DNA of 64,000 bases from Rothia mucilaginosa ATCC 25296 (GCF_000175615.1 NZ_ACVO01000014.1:19481-83480); one strand, 5' to 3'. Counted from the stretch's first letter, positions 25,613 through 34,641 are shown. The notes: a model not told the origin generated them from the sequence alone. Translations and numbers: made by a program.

Positions 25613-26476
25613 ATGACTACGCCGTCTGAAACTATCCCTGACAATACCCCCGTGCAGGAGAACGCTCCCGACCAGAACAGCGCACCGAATGCGGCAGCAC
25701 CCATTGAGCTCAAGTACAACCCCCACGAAGGCGTGGAGGAGCCCTACCTGATTCTGCCCGGCGGCGCGCAGGGTGCCGCAGTGGTCAAGGATCTTGCCAC
25801 CTACATTTCTCGCGCTCTGGCGGTGAACCCGGACGCCGCTATCCGCCTGACTGCGCGCGGCCGCGTGGTGGCGGTATTCGCCTGCTCCCTGGAGCCGGAG
25901 GACGCCTCCTCGAACACCCCGGTCATTATGGGTCTGCGCGCCCTGCACCTGCTGGCTGACTCCACCCTGGACATGACCGTTCAGGCGCAGGCGCTGCTGG
26001 ACCGTCTGGCGCGTCTGCAGAAGCAGGCAGAAGAACAGGGTAACGAAGAGAACCCGCAGCTGGTGCTGTTCATGCCGCCGGTGACCGTCAACGCTAGCTG
26101 GGCTGGCAAGTCAGCCCCGCTCAGCGGCTGGTACGAGGTTGGTACCGTCCCGGTTGAAGAGTTCCACCGCGCCACCGCAGAAGGCCTGGAGGCGGTAGAA
26201 CGCGCCCTGCCCGAGAACCCCGGCGCTGCTGTGCTTTCCACGGTGCGCTCGCGTATTTGGTCCTCCGATATGGTGCTGGAATACCTACCTGAGTTCGATA
26301 CCGTGCTAGTACCGACCGGCGCGGCATTCGCCCTGCGCGTGTTCGGTTTCATTCCGGAAGGCTTCACTGGCGATCTGCCGCTGTTCGCTGCGCATGTAGG
26401 TTCGGAGGAGTGGCTGCGCATTGTGGCGCCCGCCGGTATGGTGCTGGTGCGCCGCGGTTCCAGTTCGCTACTCTAA
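25613..26476 (+). CDS. Conserved-looking cytoplasmic protein of unknown function
   Basis: A 287-residue soluble protein I cannot assign. AAGGAG five bases before the ATG makes the start clear. After a ~30-residue Pro/Asn/Thr-rich head there are alternating strands and helices (GAAVVKDLATYISRALAV, AAIRLTARGRVVAVFAC, TPVIMGLRALHLLADSTL, NPQLVLFMPPVTVNASWAG, WLRIVAPAGMVLVRRG). There is no signal peptide or membrane segment. The overall look is reminiscent of SseB-like enhancer proteins of actinobacteria, but I see no decisive motif. It is a single gene with its own terminator. Confidence 0.7.
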   Translation: MTTPSETIPDNTPVQENAPDQNSAPNAAAPIELKYNPHEGVEEPYLILPGGAQGAAVVKDLATYISRALAVNPDAAIRLTARGRVVAVFACSLEPEDASSNTPVIMGLRALHLLADSTLDMTVQAQALLDRLARLQKQAEEQGNEENPQLVLFMPPVTVNASWAGKSAPLSGWYEVGTVPVEEFHRATAEGLEAVERALPENPGAAVLSTVRSRIWSSDMVLEYLPEFDTVLVPTGAAFALRVFGFIPEGFTGDLPLFAAHVGSEEWLRIVAPAGMVLVRRGSSSLL

Positions 26477-26505
26477 CTTTCCTCGAGACATTTCTATACT
26501 TTTTA

Positions 26506-26549
26506 CGCTGGTGGTGTGGGCTCTTTGCCTGCGCCACCAGCGGTTTTTC
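26506..26549 (+). terminator. Terminator after the gene at 25613
   Basis: The 9-bp stem CGCTGGTGG / CCACCAGCG is followed by GTTTTTC. Confidence 0.8.
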
Positions 26550-26752
26550 TATGCCGTATGACATCAACGGGGTAGTTGTAATAATGACATTCGATAGGGC
26601 ATTACTTTACGGAAATAGGGTATTCTAGAAAAACTACGCCCTTTCACCGGGGCGTCTTTGACACACCGATTACCAGCCACACCGCACGGGAACTCTTCCG
26701 CCGCGCCCTCACCAGGCGCATTCTTCCCGTACGGATCGAAAGTGAGACCTAT

Positions 26753-27358
26753 ATGGATCTGATTGCAGTCGACATTGACGGTACCCTTGCCAGCAACCGA
26801 GATCAGATGGACAAGTACCTGACCGGTTTCTTCGCAAGCAACCGCCGATTCTTCAAGGCCATCCGCAACGCCACGGTCAATGTTGAAATTGCCGACCGTG
26901 TTCGCGAAATCGCGGCAGACACCGGCGCAGAGGTCGTAGTAATTACCGGCCGCGATGGCACCTACATGAAGGAATTGAACCAGTTCATCGCCCGCGCAGG
27001 TCTGGAACCCAAGCACGTGTTCGCTAAGCCCGGCAACGACGGCTCCAACAGCCCCGCATGGAAGGACTCCGTCATTGAGTCCCTGATTGCTGACGGCAAC
27101 CGCATTATCCACGCTTTTGAAGACACCGACCACGAGGTGTACCTGCGCCGCGGCATTCCCGTCACCTGGGTCGCCCCGATTCGCGACTACATTGGCGAAT
27201 GGCACTACGAGTCGATTGACATTGACCCGGTCGCCTGGGCTGCCGAGCAGCGTGAGAAGGAAGCCGCTCGTGAGCGTCAGAAGCGTCGCCTTGCGGAGGG
27301 CGTGCTCGCACACCAGAAGGCCGAGGCGAAGGAACGCCAGGCAAACGTCGCGGCATAA
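26753..27358 (+). CDS. HAD-superfamily phosphatase
   Basis: A 201-residue haloacid dehalogenase-type hydrolase. Motif I is AVDIDGTLA (nucleophile and acid/base Asp), motif II VVVITGRDG, motif III the Lys in AWKDSV, and motif IV FEDTDHEV. No large cap domain is present, so substrate may be a macromolecule or large phosphoester; the layout resembles polynucleotide-phosphatase-like HADs. The C terminus is a highly charged helix (QREKEAARERQKRRLAEG). GTGAG lies before the ATG. A perfect-looking terminator follows. Confidence 0.8.
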   Translation: MDLIAVDIDGTLASNRDQMDKYLTGFFASNRRFFKAIRNATVNVEIADRVREIAADTGAEVVVITGRDGTYMKELNQFIARAGLEPKHVFAKPGNDGSNSPAWKDSVIESLIADGNRIIHAFEDTDHEVYLRRGIPVTWVAPIRDYIGEWHYESIDIDPVAWAAEQREKEAARERQKRRLAEGVLAHQKAEAKERQANVAA

Positions 27359-27404
27359 AACCCGCACACTAACTTGAGAGCTGCGGTGGGTAACCCACTC
27401 AAAC

Positions 27405-27447
27405 GAATGAGGCGCCGGAAGGATTCAATCCTCCCGGCGCCTCATTC
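27405..27447. terminator. Terminator after the HAD gene
   Basis: The long stem GAATGAGGCGCCGG / CCGGCGCCTCATTC, with an inner AGGAT/ATCCT, lies between the convergent HAD and SGNH genes. Confidence 0.8.
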
Positions 27448-27501
27448 TAATGCTATATGCGTTGATCGAAGCTGATGTACTCGGCTGATTACACAGTTAG
27501 T

Positions 27502-28659
27502 TTACGCGGTGCCGAGCAGTTCACGCAGACGAGTCGCAAAGGGGCCCGCCAGCTTATGGTGCGCCTTCTCCTTCAGATGCACGCCATCAGCCATGTCACC
27601 CTCAGCCAGGTAGAGGCTCTGCCAGCCCGAGGTGTCCATGAACAGCACGCCGGTCTCGCGGGCACCCTGCCTTGCCACCTCGTTTGCCACGTGACGCTTA
27701 TGCGCCACCTGCTTATCCGGTGCAGACGCCTCATCCATAGACACCACACCACCGAACACAATCTTCGACGACGGGTACATACGTCGCAGCTGCTCAATGA
27801 CCTGAGTCTGGTGAGCGTTCACGTGCTCGCGCGCCTTCGTCTCATCCTCGTGAATGTAAATGTCATTGCCGGAGGCGTCCAGGTAAATCACGCCGGGGTT
27901 ACCGCTCGGCAGAGCCCAACGGCCACCCATCACACCCTGATAGTAGGAGGGGCACACACCCTCGCGGGCAGTCACAAAACCGATGCCGCCGCAACGGAAC
28001 AGGTACGGGACGAAACCTGCCTGCTTCAGACCCAAACCAACCCAGGAGGTTGCGGTCACCTGCGAGTCACCAATCACCAGGGCATCCTTAGCGCCAAGAA
28101 CATTGGTGTTACGCGGCAGACCGTTCGCCTTATCCCAGTAGAGTTCAGCCTTCTCAAACTTGGTGTACAGAACGCCCTTCTTGGATCGCCAGCTCACCGG
28201 CAGACCCTCCCAACCGGCAAAGTCGCTGTACCCGCGCTGCTTCCACCAGTGCTCGTAGACGCCGGATTCCACCGCAACCGGACCGTACTTGGGGGTGTAC
28301 ATGACCACGCCACCCTTGAACTGCTGAACCAGCATGTCGGCGGCATCAGCGGAGGTGGGGAACGGCGCCTGAATCTCACCGGTTGCCTGCGCGCCCTCCT
28401 TGCCGAAGGCGTTCTGCGCGGTGCGTTCCATCTTCTGCGCCGGGGTGGTCGGTTCCGGAGTCGGCTCGGGGGAGGGGGACTCGCTGGGGCTTTCCTGCGC
28501 CGACTGGGTAGGCTCGGCGCCCGCAGCAGCGGTAGCGGCGGTGCCACCGGGCGCGATGAAGCCTCCTGCGGAGTACACGCCAAAGGAACCGGCGGCAACC
28601 ACAGCAAGGATTGTGCCGGTCAGAGAAACTTTCGCGATAGGAGACTTGATAGAAGGCAT
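27502..28659 (-). CDS. Exported SGNH-type hydrolase with LGFP-like region
   Basis: A 385-residue secreted or membrane-tethered esterase-like protein. The start at 28659 gives MPSIKSPIAK and a hydrophobic segment (VSLTGTILAVVAAGSFGVYS). Then come a Pro/Ser/Glu-rich spacer and an LGFP-like part (~residues 95-180: GGVVMYTPKYGPVAV, YSDFAGWEGLPVSW, GVLYTKF). The SGNH hydrolase domain follows, with nucleophile Ser in VIGDSQV, Asn in DASGNDIYIHED, and Asp/His in DGVHLKEKAHH. Wall acyl-ester removal (for example O-deacetylation) is a reasonable guess. TATACT on the - strand ends eight bases before the ATG and no ribosome site exists, so the mRNA may be leaderless. Confidence 0.85.
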   Translation of the reverse strand: MPSIKSPIAKVSLTGTILAVVAAGSFGVYSAGGFIAPGGTAATAAAGAEPTQSAQESPSESPSPEPTPEPTTPAQKMERTAQNAFGKEGAQATGEIQAPFPTSADAADMLVQQFKGGVVMYTPKYGPVAVESGVYEHWWKQRGYSDFAGWEGLPVSWRSKKGVLYTKFEKAELYWDKANGLPRNTNVLGAKDALVIGDSQVTATSWVGLGLKQAGFVPYLFRCGGIGFVTAREGVCPSYYQGVMGGRWALPSGNPGVIYLDASGNDIYIHEDETKAREHVNAHQTQVIEQLRRMYPSSKIVFGGVVSMDEASAPDKQVAHKRHVANEVARQGARETGVLFMDTSGWQSLYLAEGDMADGVHLKEKAHHKLAGPFATRLRELLGTA

Positions 28660-28842
28660 GCACAACAGTATACGATAGGCGCAACCCCAAGTAGAGAGCT
28701 TTTGAGGGATATTCAAATGAAAATAACAAAAAATATGCACCGCAGTGACAAGAATTAGACTCGGTGCGCAAACCGGTGTGCAAACCGGTGCGCAACTTGG
28801 GGCACAACTCAAAATAGAACCGGCATAAACCCCATATAGAAA

Positions 28843-28879
28843 CGTCCCCTCCCACCCCGAATCGGGGTAGAAGGGGACG
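28843..28879 (-). terminator. Terminator after pepN
   Basis: The stem CGTCCCCT / AGGGGACG with inner ACCCCGA/TCGGGGT is followed by TTTCTAT on the - strand. Confidence 0.75.
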
Positions 28880-28945
28880 AATAAAAACCCATGAGTAAAA
28901 ACCTATGAGAGCAGGTGGCGAACCCGCCTCAGCTCATAAGCATTG

Positions 28946-31495
28946 TTAAATGTCAGCAGCCTGAACCTTCAGTGCACGAGCCACGCCGTCGCGTGCCTCC
29001 GCAATCTGACGGTACAGAGCCGCAGCATCCTCAGGCAGAGAAGCCAGGTACGCCTCGGTACGTTCCAGCAGCTCAGCGGTCGGCTCGCTCGGGTACATGC
29101 CACCAATAATCTGCATGGAAATCTCGTGCGAACGCGAACGCCAAATACCCTCAATCTGCTCGAAGTACGGCTCATTGTACTGGGCAATCAGCTCGGGCTT
29201 GCCGGACTTGAAACCGGAAATAGCGTAACGCTGAATCATGTTCGACAGCTCGCCGGTCACCATGATCTTGTTCCAGTACTCAGCCTTTGCCTCCGCGGTC
29301 GGAATCGATGCGTATGCCTGAGCGGCGTACTGCTGACCGTTTGCAGTGTTGTCGTTCTCCAGCTCCGCAGCGATCTGCTCGGCGGAGAAACGGCCACCGG
29401 TAGCCAGGCGGCACACCAGGTTCCAACGCAGGTCAGCGTCAATGTCCAGGCCCTCAAGGGTCAGCTCACCCTCGAAGAGACGCTGCACGTTGTCGTACTG
29501 CTCCTCGGTGCGGGTCTGGTTGATGAACGCCTGCAGCAGCTGAAGCTGAGCATCCGAATCGGGCTCTGCAACGCATGCCAGCTCCCAGAGACGGTCAGCG
29601 GCACGGTGGCGGGTCTCCTCGCGAGCCTCGGGAGCCACGAAGGAGTGCAGGGTAGCGGACAGGTTGTTGATCTGGGTGCGCAGAGCGGTGGAGTTGGTCT
29701 CCTTACCGATGTTGTTCAGCACCAGGTCAACGTACTTACGTGCCGGCATCTGAGCGTCACGCACGGTATCCCAGAGCGAACCCCAGACCACGCCGCGAGC
29801 CACGGACGAATCAATGTCGCCCAGGTGCTTGATAGCGGTCTCGATGGAACGCTCATCCAGGCGAATCTTAGCGTACGCCAGGTCCTCATCGTTCAGCAGC
29901 AGCAGGTCGGGGCGCTTCTTGCCGATAGCCTCCTCAACCACGGTCAGCTCGCCGTCAATGTCCAGCTCGATGCGGTCGGTGCGGGTCAGCTTACCGTCCA
30001 CCAGGTTGTAGAAACCAATTACCGCACGGTGCGGGCGCAGGGTCTCGAAGCCCTCAGCGTAGGACTGGCGGATACCCAGCGAAGAGATGTTGCCAGCCTC
30101 GTCATTCTCAATCTCAACGGCGAGAGTGTTAACACCAGCGGTCTCAAGCCACTTAGCGCTCCACGCACGCACGTCACGACCGGAGGTGCGCTCCAGCTCA
30201 ACCAGCAGGTCGTCCAGAACGGTGTTGCCCCAGCTGTGCTTATCGAAGTACACCTTCAGAGCAGCCATGAAGTTCTCCTGGCCAACCCATGCCACCATCT
30301 GACGCAGCACCGAAGCGCCCTTCGCGTACGTAATGCCGTCGAAGTTCACCTGAACATCGGCAAGGTCACGAATCTCAGCCACAATCGGGTGAGTCGAAGA
30401 CAGCTGATCCTGACGGTACGCCCAGGTCTTCTCCGATGCGGCGAAGGTGGCCCACGCCTCCTTCGCGTAGCGGGTGTTCTCCGCAGCAGCCAGGGTTGAC
30501 ATGAACTCAGCGAAAGACTCGTTCAGCCACAGGTCGTTCCACCATTTCATGGTGACCAGGTCGCCGAACCACATGTGAGCCAGCTCGTGCAGAACGGTGA
30601 TAGCGCGGCGCTCACGCAGAGCCTCCGCAACCTTGGAACGGAAGACGTAAGTCTCCAGGTAGGTCACGCAGCCAGCGTTCTCCATCGCACCGGCGTTAAA
30701 CTCGGGCACGAACAGCTGATCGTACTTCTCGAACGGGTACGGGGTCTTGAACTGCTCCTCGTAGAACTCGAAGCCCTGACGGGTCAGCTCAAACATGTCC
30801 TCAGCATCCACAAACGGCATGAGGGACTTACGAGCGTACACGCCCAGCGGAATCACGCGACCCTCAGAGTTGGTCAGCTCGCTGGTGACCTTCTCGTAGG
30901 GGCCAGCCACAATCGCGGTAATGTACGAAGACATGCGCGGGGTCGGCTTGAAGAACCAAGTCTTCGCACGGCCGCAACCGCACTCCTTCTCCTCAACCTT
31001 CACCTCGGGCTGGTTAGACACAACCACCCAGTGCGAGGGAACGCGCACAATAAACTCGAATTCAGCCTTCAGGTCGGGCTGCTCAAAGACGGGGAACACG
31101 CGGCGGGAGTCCGGCACCTCAAACTGGGAGTACAGGTACACTTCGCCGTCGGCGGGGTCCACGAAACGGTGCAGACCCTCACCGGTGTTGGTGTAGAACA
31201 TCTCTGCGTCAATGACCAGGGTGTTCTCAGCAGCAAGGTTCGGCAGCTGGATGCGCTCGCCGTCCGCCAGGTCGGTGCTCAGCTCTTCGCCGTTGAGGTT
31301 AATGGACTTGACCGAGGAGGTGATGGCGTCAATGAAGGTGGAGGCACCTTCCTGAGCGTCGAAGCGAATCTCAACCTTCGAGGAGAAGACGTCTTTGTCC
31401 TTCGGCAGGTCAAGTTCAATACGGTACGAGTGCACGCGCTTAATAATGGATGCGCGTTCGGTTGCCTCATTGCGGGTTAGGTTCAGGCCGGGCAT
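28946..31495 (-). CDS. pepN: Aminopeptidase N, M1 family
   Basis: A zinc metallo-aminopeptidase of 849 residues that trims N-terminal amino acids from peptides in the cytoplasm. The M1 hallmarks are the exopeptidase motif GAMEN (in FNAGAMENAGCVTY) and the zinc site HELAHMWFGDLVTMKWWNDL followed by WLNESFAEF (HExxH, then Glu 18 residues on). The N-terminal beta domain reads LFSSKVEIRF-like (VFSSKVEIRFDAQEG) and the long helical C-terminal domain is complete. AAGGAGAGGGAG upstream supports the start at 31495 (MPGLNLTRNEA). It is monocistronic, divergent from rpiB. Confidence 0.96.
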   Translation of the reverse strand: MPGLNLTRNEATERASIIKRVHSYRIELDLPKDKDVFSSKVEIRFDAQEGASTFIDAITSSVKSINLNGEELSTDLADGERIQLPNLAAENTLVIDAEMFYTNTGEGLHRFVDPADGEVYLYSQFEVPDSRRVFPVFEQPDLKAEFEFIVRVPSHWVVVSNQPEVKVEEKECGCGRAKTWFFKPTPRMSSYITAIVAGPYEKVTSELTNSEGRVIPLGVYARKSLMPFVDAEDMFELTRQGFEFYEEQFKTPYPFEKYDQLFVPEFNAGAMENAGCVTYLETYVFRSKVAEALRERRAITVLHELAHMWFGDLVTMKWWNDLWLNESFAEFMSTLAAAENTRYAKEAWATFAASEKTWAYRQDQLSSTHPIVAEIRDLADVQVNFDGITYAKGASVLRQMVAWVGQENFMAALKVYFDKHSWGNTVLDDLLVELERTSGRDVRAWSAKWLETAGVNTLAVEIENDEAGNISSLGIRQSYAEGFETLRPHRAVIGFYNLVDGKLTRTDRIELDIDGELTVVEEAIGKKRPDLLLLNDEDLAYAKIRLDERSIETAIKHLGDIDSSVARGVVWGSLWDTVRDAQMPARKYVDLVLNNIGKETNSTALRTQINNLSATLHSFVAPEAREETRHRAADRLWELACVAEPDSDAQLQLLQAFINQTRTEEQYDNVQRLFEGELTLEGLDIDADLRWNLVCRLATGGRFSAEQIAAELENDNTANGQQYAAQAYASIPTAEAKAEYWNKIMVTGELSNMIQRYAISGFKSGKPELIAQYNEPYFEQIEGIWRSRSHEISMQIIGGMYPSEPTAELLERTEAYLASLPEDAAALYRQIAEARDGVARALKVQAADI

Positions 31496-31874
31496 ACAGC
31501 TCCCTCTCCTTAGATGTGAATAGCGTGCCGTGTTGACACGCCCTGTCATGGTGCGCTGGTTCCCGAGGTGCGCGGCTCCTGCGACGCTGCATACGTAGCG
31601 CTGGAGGCGTTCAAGTTTGGGCGCGGCGAATCGGGACACCAAAAAGTGCCATATCCCACAGTCTACCGTATAGGTGGGGGTCTAGAAGGCTCCGCATTAC
31701 CCGAACCCGCGCGAATTCGATACAGTTAAGACAGAAAAAACCCAAACGGGGAAGCGTATCCCACCTGATGGATGCGCGGCGCACTCTAGCAACGGCGCTC
31801 AGAACTGAGAACCGGCGCCTCCCACGAACGCACAAACGCACGTCACACCAAGACAAAATCACCAGGAGAGTACC
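31496..31874. other. Divergent region between pepN and rpiB
   Basis: About 380 bp without a gene. It carries the pepN ribosome site at its left end and AGGAGAG for rpiB at its right end. TACAGT at 31721-31726 could be a -10 for rpiB, but no matching -35 is evident. Confidence 0.4.
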
Positions 31875-32366
31875 ATGCGCGTACACATCGCAACCGACCA
31901 CGCTGGCCTCGAACTGAGCCACTACCTGATTGAGTCCCTCACCGCTGCGGGCTACGAAATGATTGACCACGGCCCCGCCGACTACGACCCGCTGGACGAC
32001 TACCCCTCGTTCTGCATTAACGCAGCCCTTGGCGTGAAGCGTGACCGCGAGGCTGGCCTGGACTCCCTGGGTATTGTGCTGGGCGGTAGCGGCAACGGCG
32101 AGCAGATGGCTGCGAACAAGGTTGATGGTATCCGCGCGGCTCTGGCATGGAACCACGACACCGCAGCGCTGGCTCGCGAGCACAACAACGCACAGGTTGT
32201 AGCTGTGGGCGGTCGCCAGCACAGCAAGGAAGAAGCACTGGAAATCATCAAGGTCTTCCTGGCTACCCCCTGGACCAACGAGGAGCGTCACGCACGCCGT
32301 ATCGGTCAGCTGGCTGAGTACGAGCAGACCGGCGACATTGCCGGCAAGCAGATTGACGCTGCCTAA
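31875..32366 (+). CDS. rpiB: Ribose-5-phosphate isomerase B
   Basis: Interconverts ribulose-5-phosphate and ribose-5-phosphate in the pentose phosphate pathway. It has 163 residues. The N terminus VHIATDHAGLELSHYL and the loop LGGSGNGEQMAANKVDGIRA are RpiB/LacAB hallmarks. The Glu in GNGEQ occupies the catalytic base position, as in the mycobacterial enzyme, rather than the Cys of E. coli RpiB. AGGAGAG precedes the ATG. The Nei/Fpg gene begins about 100 bp on, beyond a hairpin. Confidence 0.95.
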   Translation: MRVHIATDHAGLELSHYLIESLTAAGYEMIDHGPADYDPLDDYPSFCINAALGVKRDREAGLDSLGIVLGGSGNGEQMAANKVDGIRAALAWNHDTAALAREHNNAQVVAVGGRQHSKEEALEIIKVFLATPWTNEERHARRIGQLAEYEQTGDIAGKQIDAA

Positions 32367-32376
32367 GCTCTAAAAT

Positions 32377-32408
32377 CTGAGGCGCATAGTGCAGGCTATG
32401 CGCCTCAG
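32377..32408 (+). terminator. Hairpin after rpiB
   Basis: The 13-bp perfect stem CTGAGGCGCATAG / CTATGCGCCTCAG is followed only by TCGTCTTT, so termination may be partial. Confidence 0.6.
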
Positions 32409-32469
32409 TCGTCTTTGCACCCCATATAATCCGCACTATTTCTAGCCGACAAGTTTTCGAGGAGAACCC

Positions 32470-33354
32470 GTGCCCGAAGGCCACTCCATCCACCGTATCG
32501 CCCGCCAAATCAGTGACGTCTTCACCGGCGAGCGCGTGCAGGTTTCCTCCCCGCAGGGCCGCTACGCTGAGGGTGCCGCCCTGCTGGATGGGCACACCAT
32601 CACCGGGGCGTACGCGCACGGCAAGCACCTGTTCGTGACCTTTGAGAACGACCTGACTCTGAACGTGCACTTGGGTATTTACGGTAACTGGAGCTTCGGT
32701 GGGGATGAGACGTTCACGGGTGCTTCGAGCATTGGCGCGCCCCGCAAGATCGGCGAAAAAGAATACGCGGCGGGGGAGGGGGAACCCTACGCCGGTCCTC
32801 CTGAACCGAAGAGTACGGTGCGTTGCCGTATTGTTTCGGAGCATGGCTGGGCGGATCTGGTGGGCCCGACTATCTGCCGCACCCTCACGCCGGAGGAGGT
32901 ACGCACCGTCCGCTCCAAGCTCGGCCCCGACCCGCTCAACCCGGATGCCGACCCCGAACAGTTCTACCGCGCGGCACGTAAGAGCTCCCGCCCGATTGGT
33001 GTGATTCTGATGGATCAGGCGGCAATCTCCGGCGTGGGCAATATCTTCCGCGCCGAATCGCTGTACCGCCAGGAAATTGACCCGCTACGACCCGGCAAGA
33101 GCCTCAGCGACGAGGAACTGGAGCGACTCTGGGAAGACAATAAGCACCTGCTGGTCATCGGCGTGCGCGTGGGGCGCATCATCACCACCGAACCCGAAGA
33201 CCGCCCCGGCATACCCGAAACCGAAGCATGGCCCGACCACGCCAACTACGTGTACATGCACCACGGCGAGCCCTGTCGCCGCTGCGGAACGACCATCCGC
33301 ATGGAAGAAATTGCCGGCCGCAAACTCTACTGGTGCCCCGGCTGTCAGAAGTAG
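32470..33354 (+). CDS. nei: Fpg/Nei family DNA glycosylase-AP lyase
   Basis: A 294-residue base-excision repair enzyme. After Met removal, Pro2 and Glu3 of MPEGHSIHR form the catalytic N terminus; the GHS variant is typical of actinobacterial Nei (endonuclease VIII-like) rather than MutM (MPELPE). The helix-two-turn-helix includes AISGVGNIFRAESLYRQEI. The C-terminal zinc finger is CRRCGTTIRM...YWCPGCQK, ending at the last residue. GTG start at 32470 after GAGGAG. The isochorismatase-like gene begins 19 bp downstream and is probably co-transcribed. Confidence 0.93.
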   Translation: MPEGHSIHRIARQISDVFTGERVQVSSPQGRYAEGAALLDGHTITGAYAHGKHLFVTFENDLTLNVHLGIYGNWSFGGDETFTGASSIGAPRKIGEKEYAAGEGEPYAGPPEPKSTVRCRIVSEHGWADLVGPTICRTLTPEEVRTVRSKLGPDPLNPDADPEQFYRAARKSSRPIGVILMDQAAISGVGNIFRAESLYRQEIDPLRPGKSLSDEELERLWEDNKHLLVIGVRVGRIITTEPEDRPGIPETEAWPDHANYVYMHHGEPCRRCGTTIRMEEIAGRKLYWCPGCQK

Positions 33355-33373
33355 CTACAGGAGGAGAAGAATA

Positions 33374-33919
33374 ATGGCTGAGGCTCTATTGGTGGTGGAT
33401 GTTCAGAGGGGTTTTCTGCATCCGCAGCTACCGGCTAGAAATAATGACGGTGCGGAAGGGAAGATGCAGAAGATTATGGAGGATTTCCGCTGTTCAGGGC
33501 GCGAAATAATCCATATTCAGCATCGGGGAACGGATTCGAGCTCCTTCTTTTACGATGAGGAAAATATTAGGTTCCAGAGCGGATTTGAGCCTCGTGTGGG
33601 GGAGAAGGTATTTACAAAAAATGTGAATAGCGCATTTATTGGTACAAATCTGCTTGCCTATCTGCGTGAACGCGGGATTGATCGGCTCATGGTGATGGGT
33701 TGTACGCTGCCGCATTGTGTGTCTACCACTGTGCGGATGGCGGCAAATTATGGTTTTCAGGTGACTCTTGTTGAGGATGCCTGCGTAACCTTTGCTCTTT
33801 CTGATGGTGCCGGTGATTTTCTTTCCCCGGAGATGGTGCACCTCTACAATATTGCGGCGTTGCGCGATGAATTCGCCACGATTGTCTCGGCGCAGCAGGT
33901 GCTTGAGAAGTATATATAA
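33374..33919 (+). CDS. Isochorismatase-family cysteine hydrolase
   Basis: A 181-residue hydrolase of the isochorismatase/nicotinamidase superfamily. The catalytic triad is visible: Asp in LLVVDVQRGF, Lys in VFTKNVNSAF, and Cys in MGCTLPHCVSTTVRMA (the CVSTT cysteine). The substrate is not evident. AGGAGG ten bases upstream sets the ATG at 33374. Third codon positions are visibly less GC-rich than in rpiB or tig, which could mean low expression or more recent acquisition. It lies 19 bp after nei. Confidence 0.87.
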   Translation: MAEALLVVDVQRGFLHPQLPARNNDGAEGKMQKIMEDFRCSGREIIHIQHRGTDSSSFFYDEENIRFQSGFEPRVGEKVFTKNVNSAFIGTNLLAYLRERGIDRLMVMGCTLPHCVSTTVRMAANYGFQVTLVEDACVTFALSDGAGDFLSPEMVHLYNIAALRDEFATIVSAQQVLEKYI

Positions 33920-34016
33920 GTTAGGGTGGAGCGTGCGGATTCCGAGCGCGCGAGGAAACAAATCCGCATGCGGAAGGGATTCCTGGAGATTAGTTCTCGA
34001 GGGATGACGGGCTGGA

Positions 34017-34052
34017 GTCTAAAAGTTTCGAAAGCTTTCGGAACTTTTAGAC
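34017..34052. repeat. 36-bp perfect palindrome
   Basis: GTCTAAAAGTTTCGAAAG is followed at once by its complement (one G-T wobble) with no loop. A weaker outer pair GGGATTCC / GGAATCCC (about 33977-33984 and 34061-34075) encloses it. It lies between the isochorismatase-like gene and the tRNA-Gly terminator. Confidence 0.85.
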
Positions 34053-34081
34053 GTAAGCGATTCCCGGAATCCCCGGAATGT

Positions 34082-34115
34082 AAAAAGGCCCCGACGCTTG
34101 CGTCGGAGCCTTTTT
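34082..34115. terminator. Terminator after tRNA-Gly
   Basis: The stem AAAAAGGC-CCGACGC / GCGTCGG-GCCTTTTT works on both strands. It lies three bases beyond the tRNA-Gly CCA end on the - strand. Confidence 0.9.
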
Positions 34116-34117
34116 CA

Positions 34118-34191
34118 TGGAGGGGATGACGGGAATCGAACCCGCGTAATCAGTTTGGAAGACTGAGGCTTTACCATTAAGCTACATCCCC
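34118..34191 (-). tRNA. tRNA-Gly (anticodon TCC)
   Basis: Acceptor strands GGGGATG / CATCCCC pair fully. The anticodon loop CTTCCAA gives TCC; the T arm is GCGGGTTCGATTCCCGT. CCA is encoded. Confidence 0.93.
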
Positions 34192-34380
34192 GGAATGGAA
34201 CTTGACCATAGTAGCGAGGTTCCATCTGTGCTGTCAAACTCTTTGACGTGTTGGCGCGGTTTTGCGTGGTGGCCTTTGCCTGTTCTTGCGGGCGCTCGCC
34301 TCCTCTTTTTGTGCCGGTCTGCGCATCCTTATTAGGGTAGTACGCGCTCAGTGGAAATAAACCGTGCACGAGCCGCTGTG

Positions 34381-34410
34381 TTGGGCATTTAGCGGGAAAA
34401 CAGGTAAACT
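34381..34410 (+). promoter_or_regulatory. Promoter of tRNA-Pro and tig
   Basis: TTGGGC (34381-34386), an 18-base spacer, then TAAACT (34405-34410). The tRNA begins about 50 bases downstream. Confidence 0.55.
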
Positions 34411-34459
34411 AGGGCACTGACTGTGTTAAACACGCAAGTGTGCAACACGGTCGGTTTCA

Positions 34460-34534
34460 CGGGGCGTGGCGTAGCTTGGCTAACGCGCCTGCTTTGGGAG
34501 CAGGAGATCGCAGGTTCGAATCCTGTCGCCCCGA
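34460..34534 (+). tRNA. tRNA-Pro (anticodon TGG)
   Basis: Acceptor strands CGGGGCG / CGCCCCG pair. The anticodon loop TTTGGGA gives TGG; the T arm is GCAGGTTCGAATCCTGT. CCA is not encoded (CGT follows the discriminator A). It lies 107 bp before tig with no terminator between them. Confidence 0.93.
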
Positions 34535-34641
34535 CGTGAAACGGTTGCCGCGACGCTACAAAGTCGTGGCGCTCTTTCCACTAAGCAACCGCGGCACACA
34601 CGATTCGTGCCGCACCGAAACTATATGAGGAGATCACGGAC

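Noticed and set aside
33987..34115. Possible insertion-sequence remnant around the 36-bp palindrome
   Set aside because: No transposase fragment, no target-site duplication and no terminal repeats beyond the palindrome itself.
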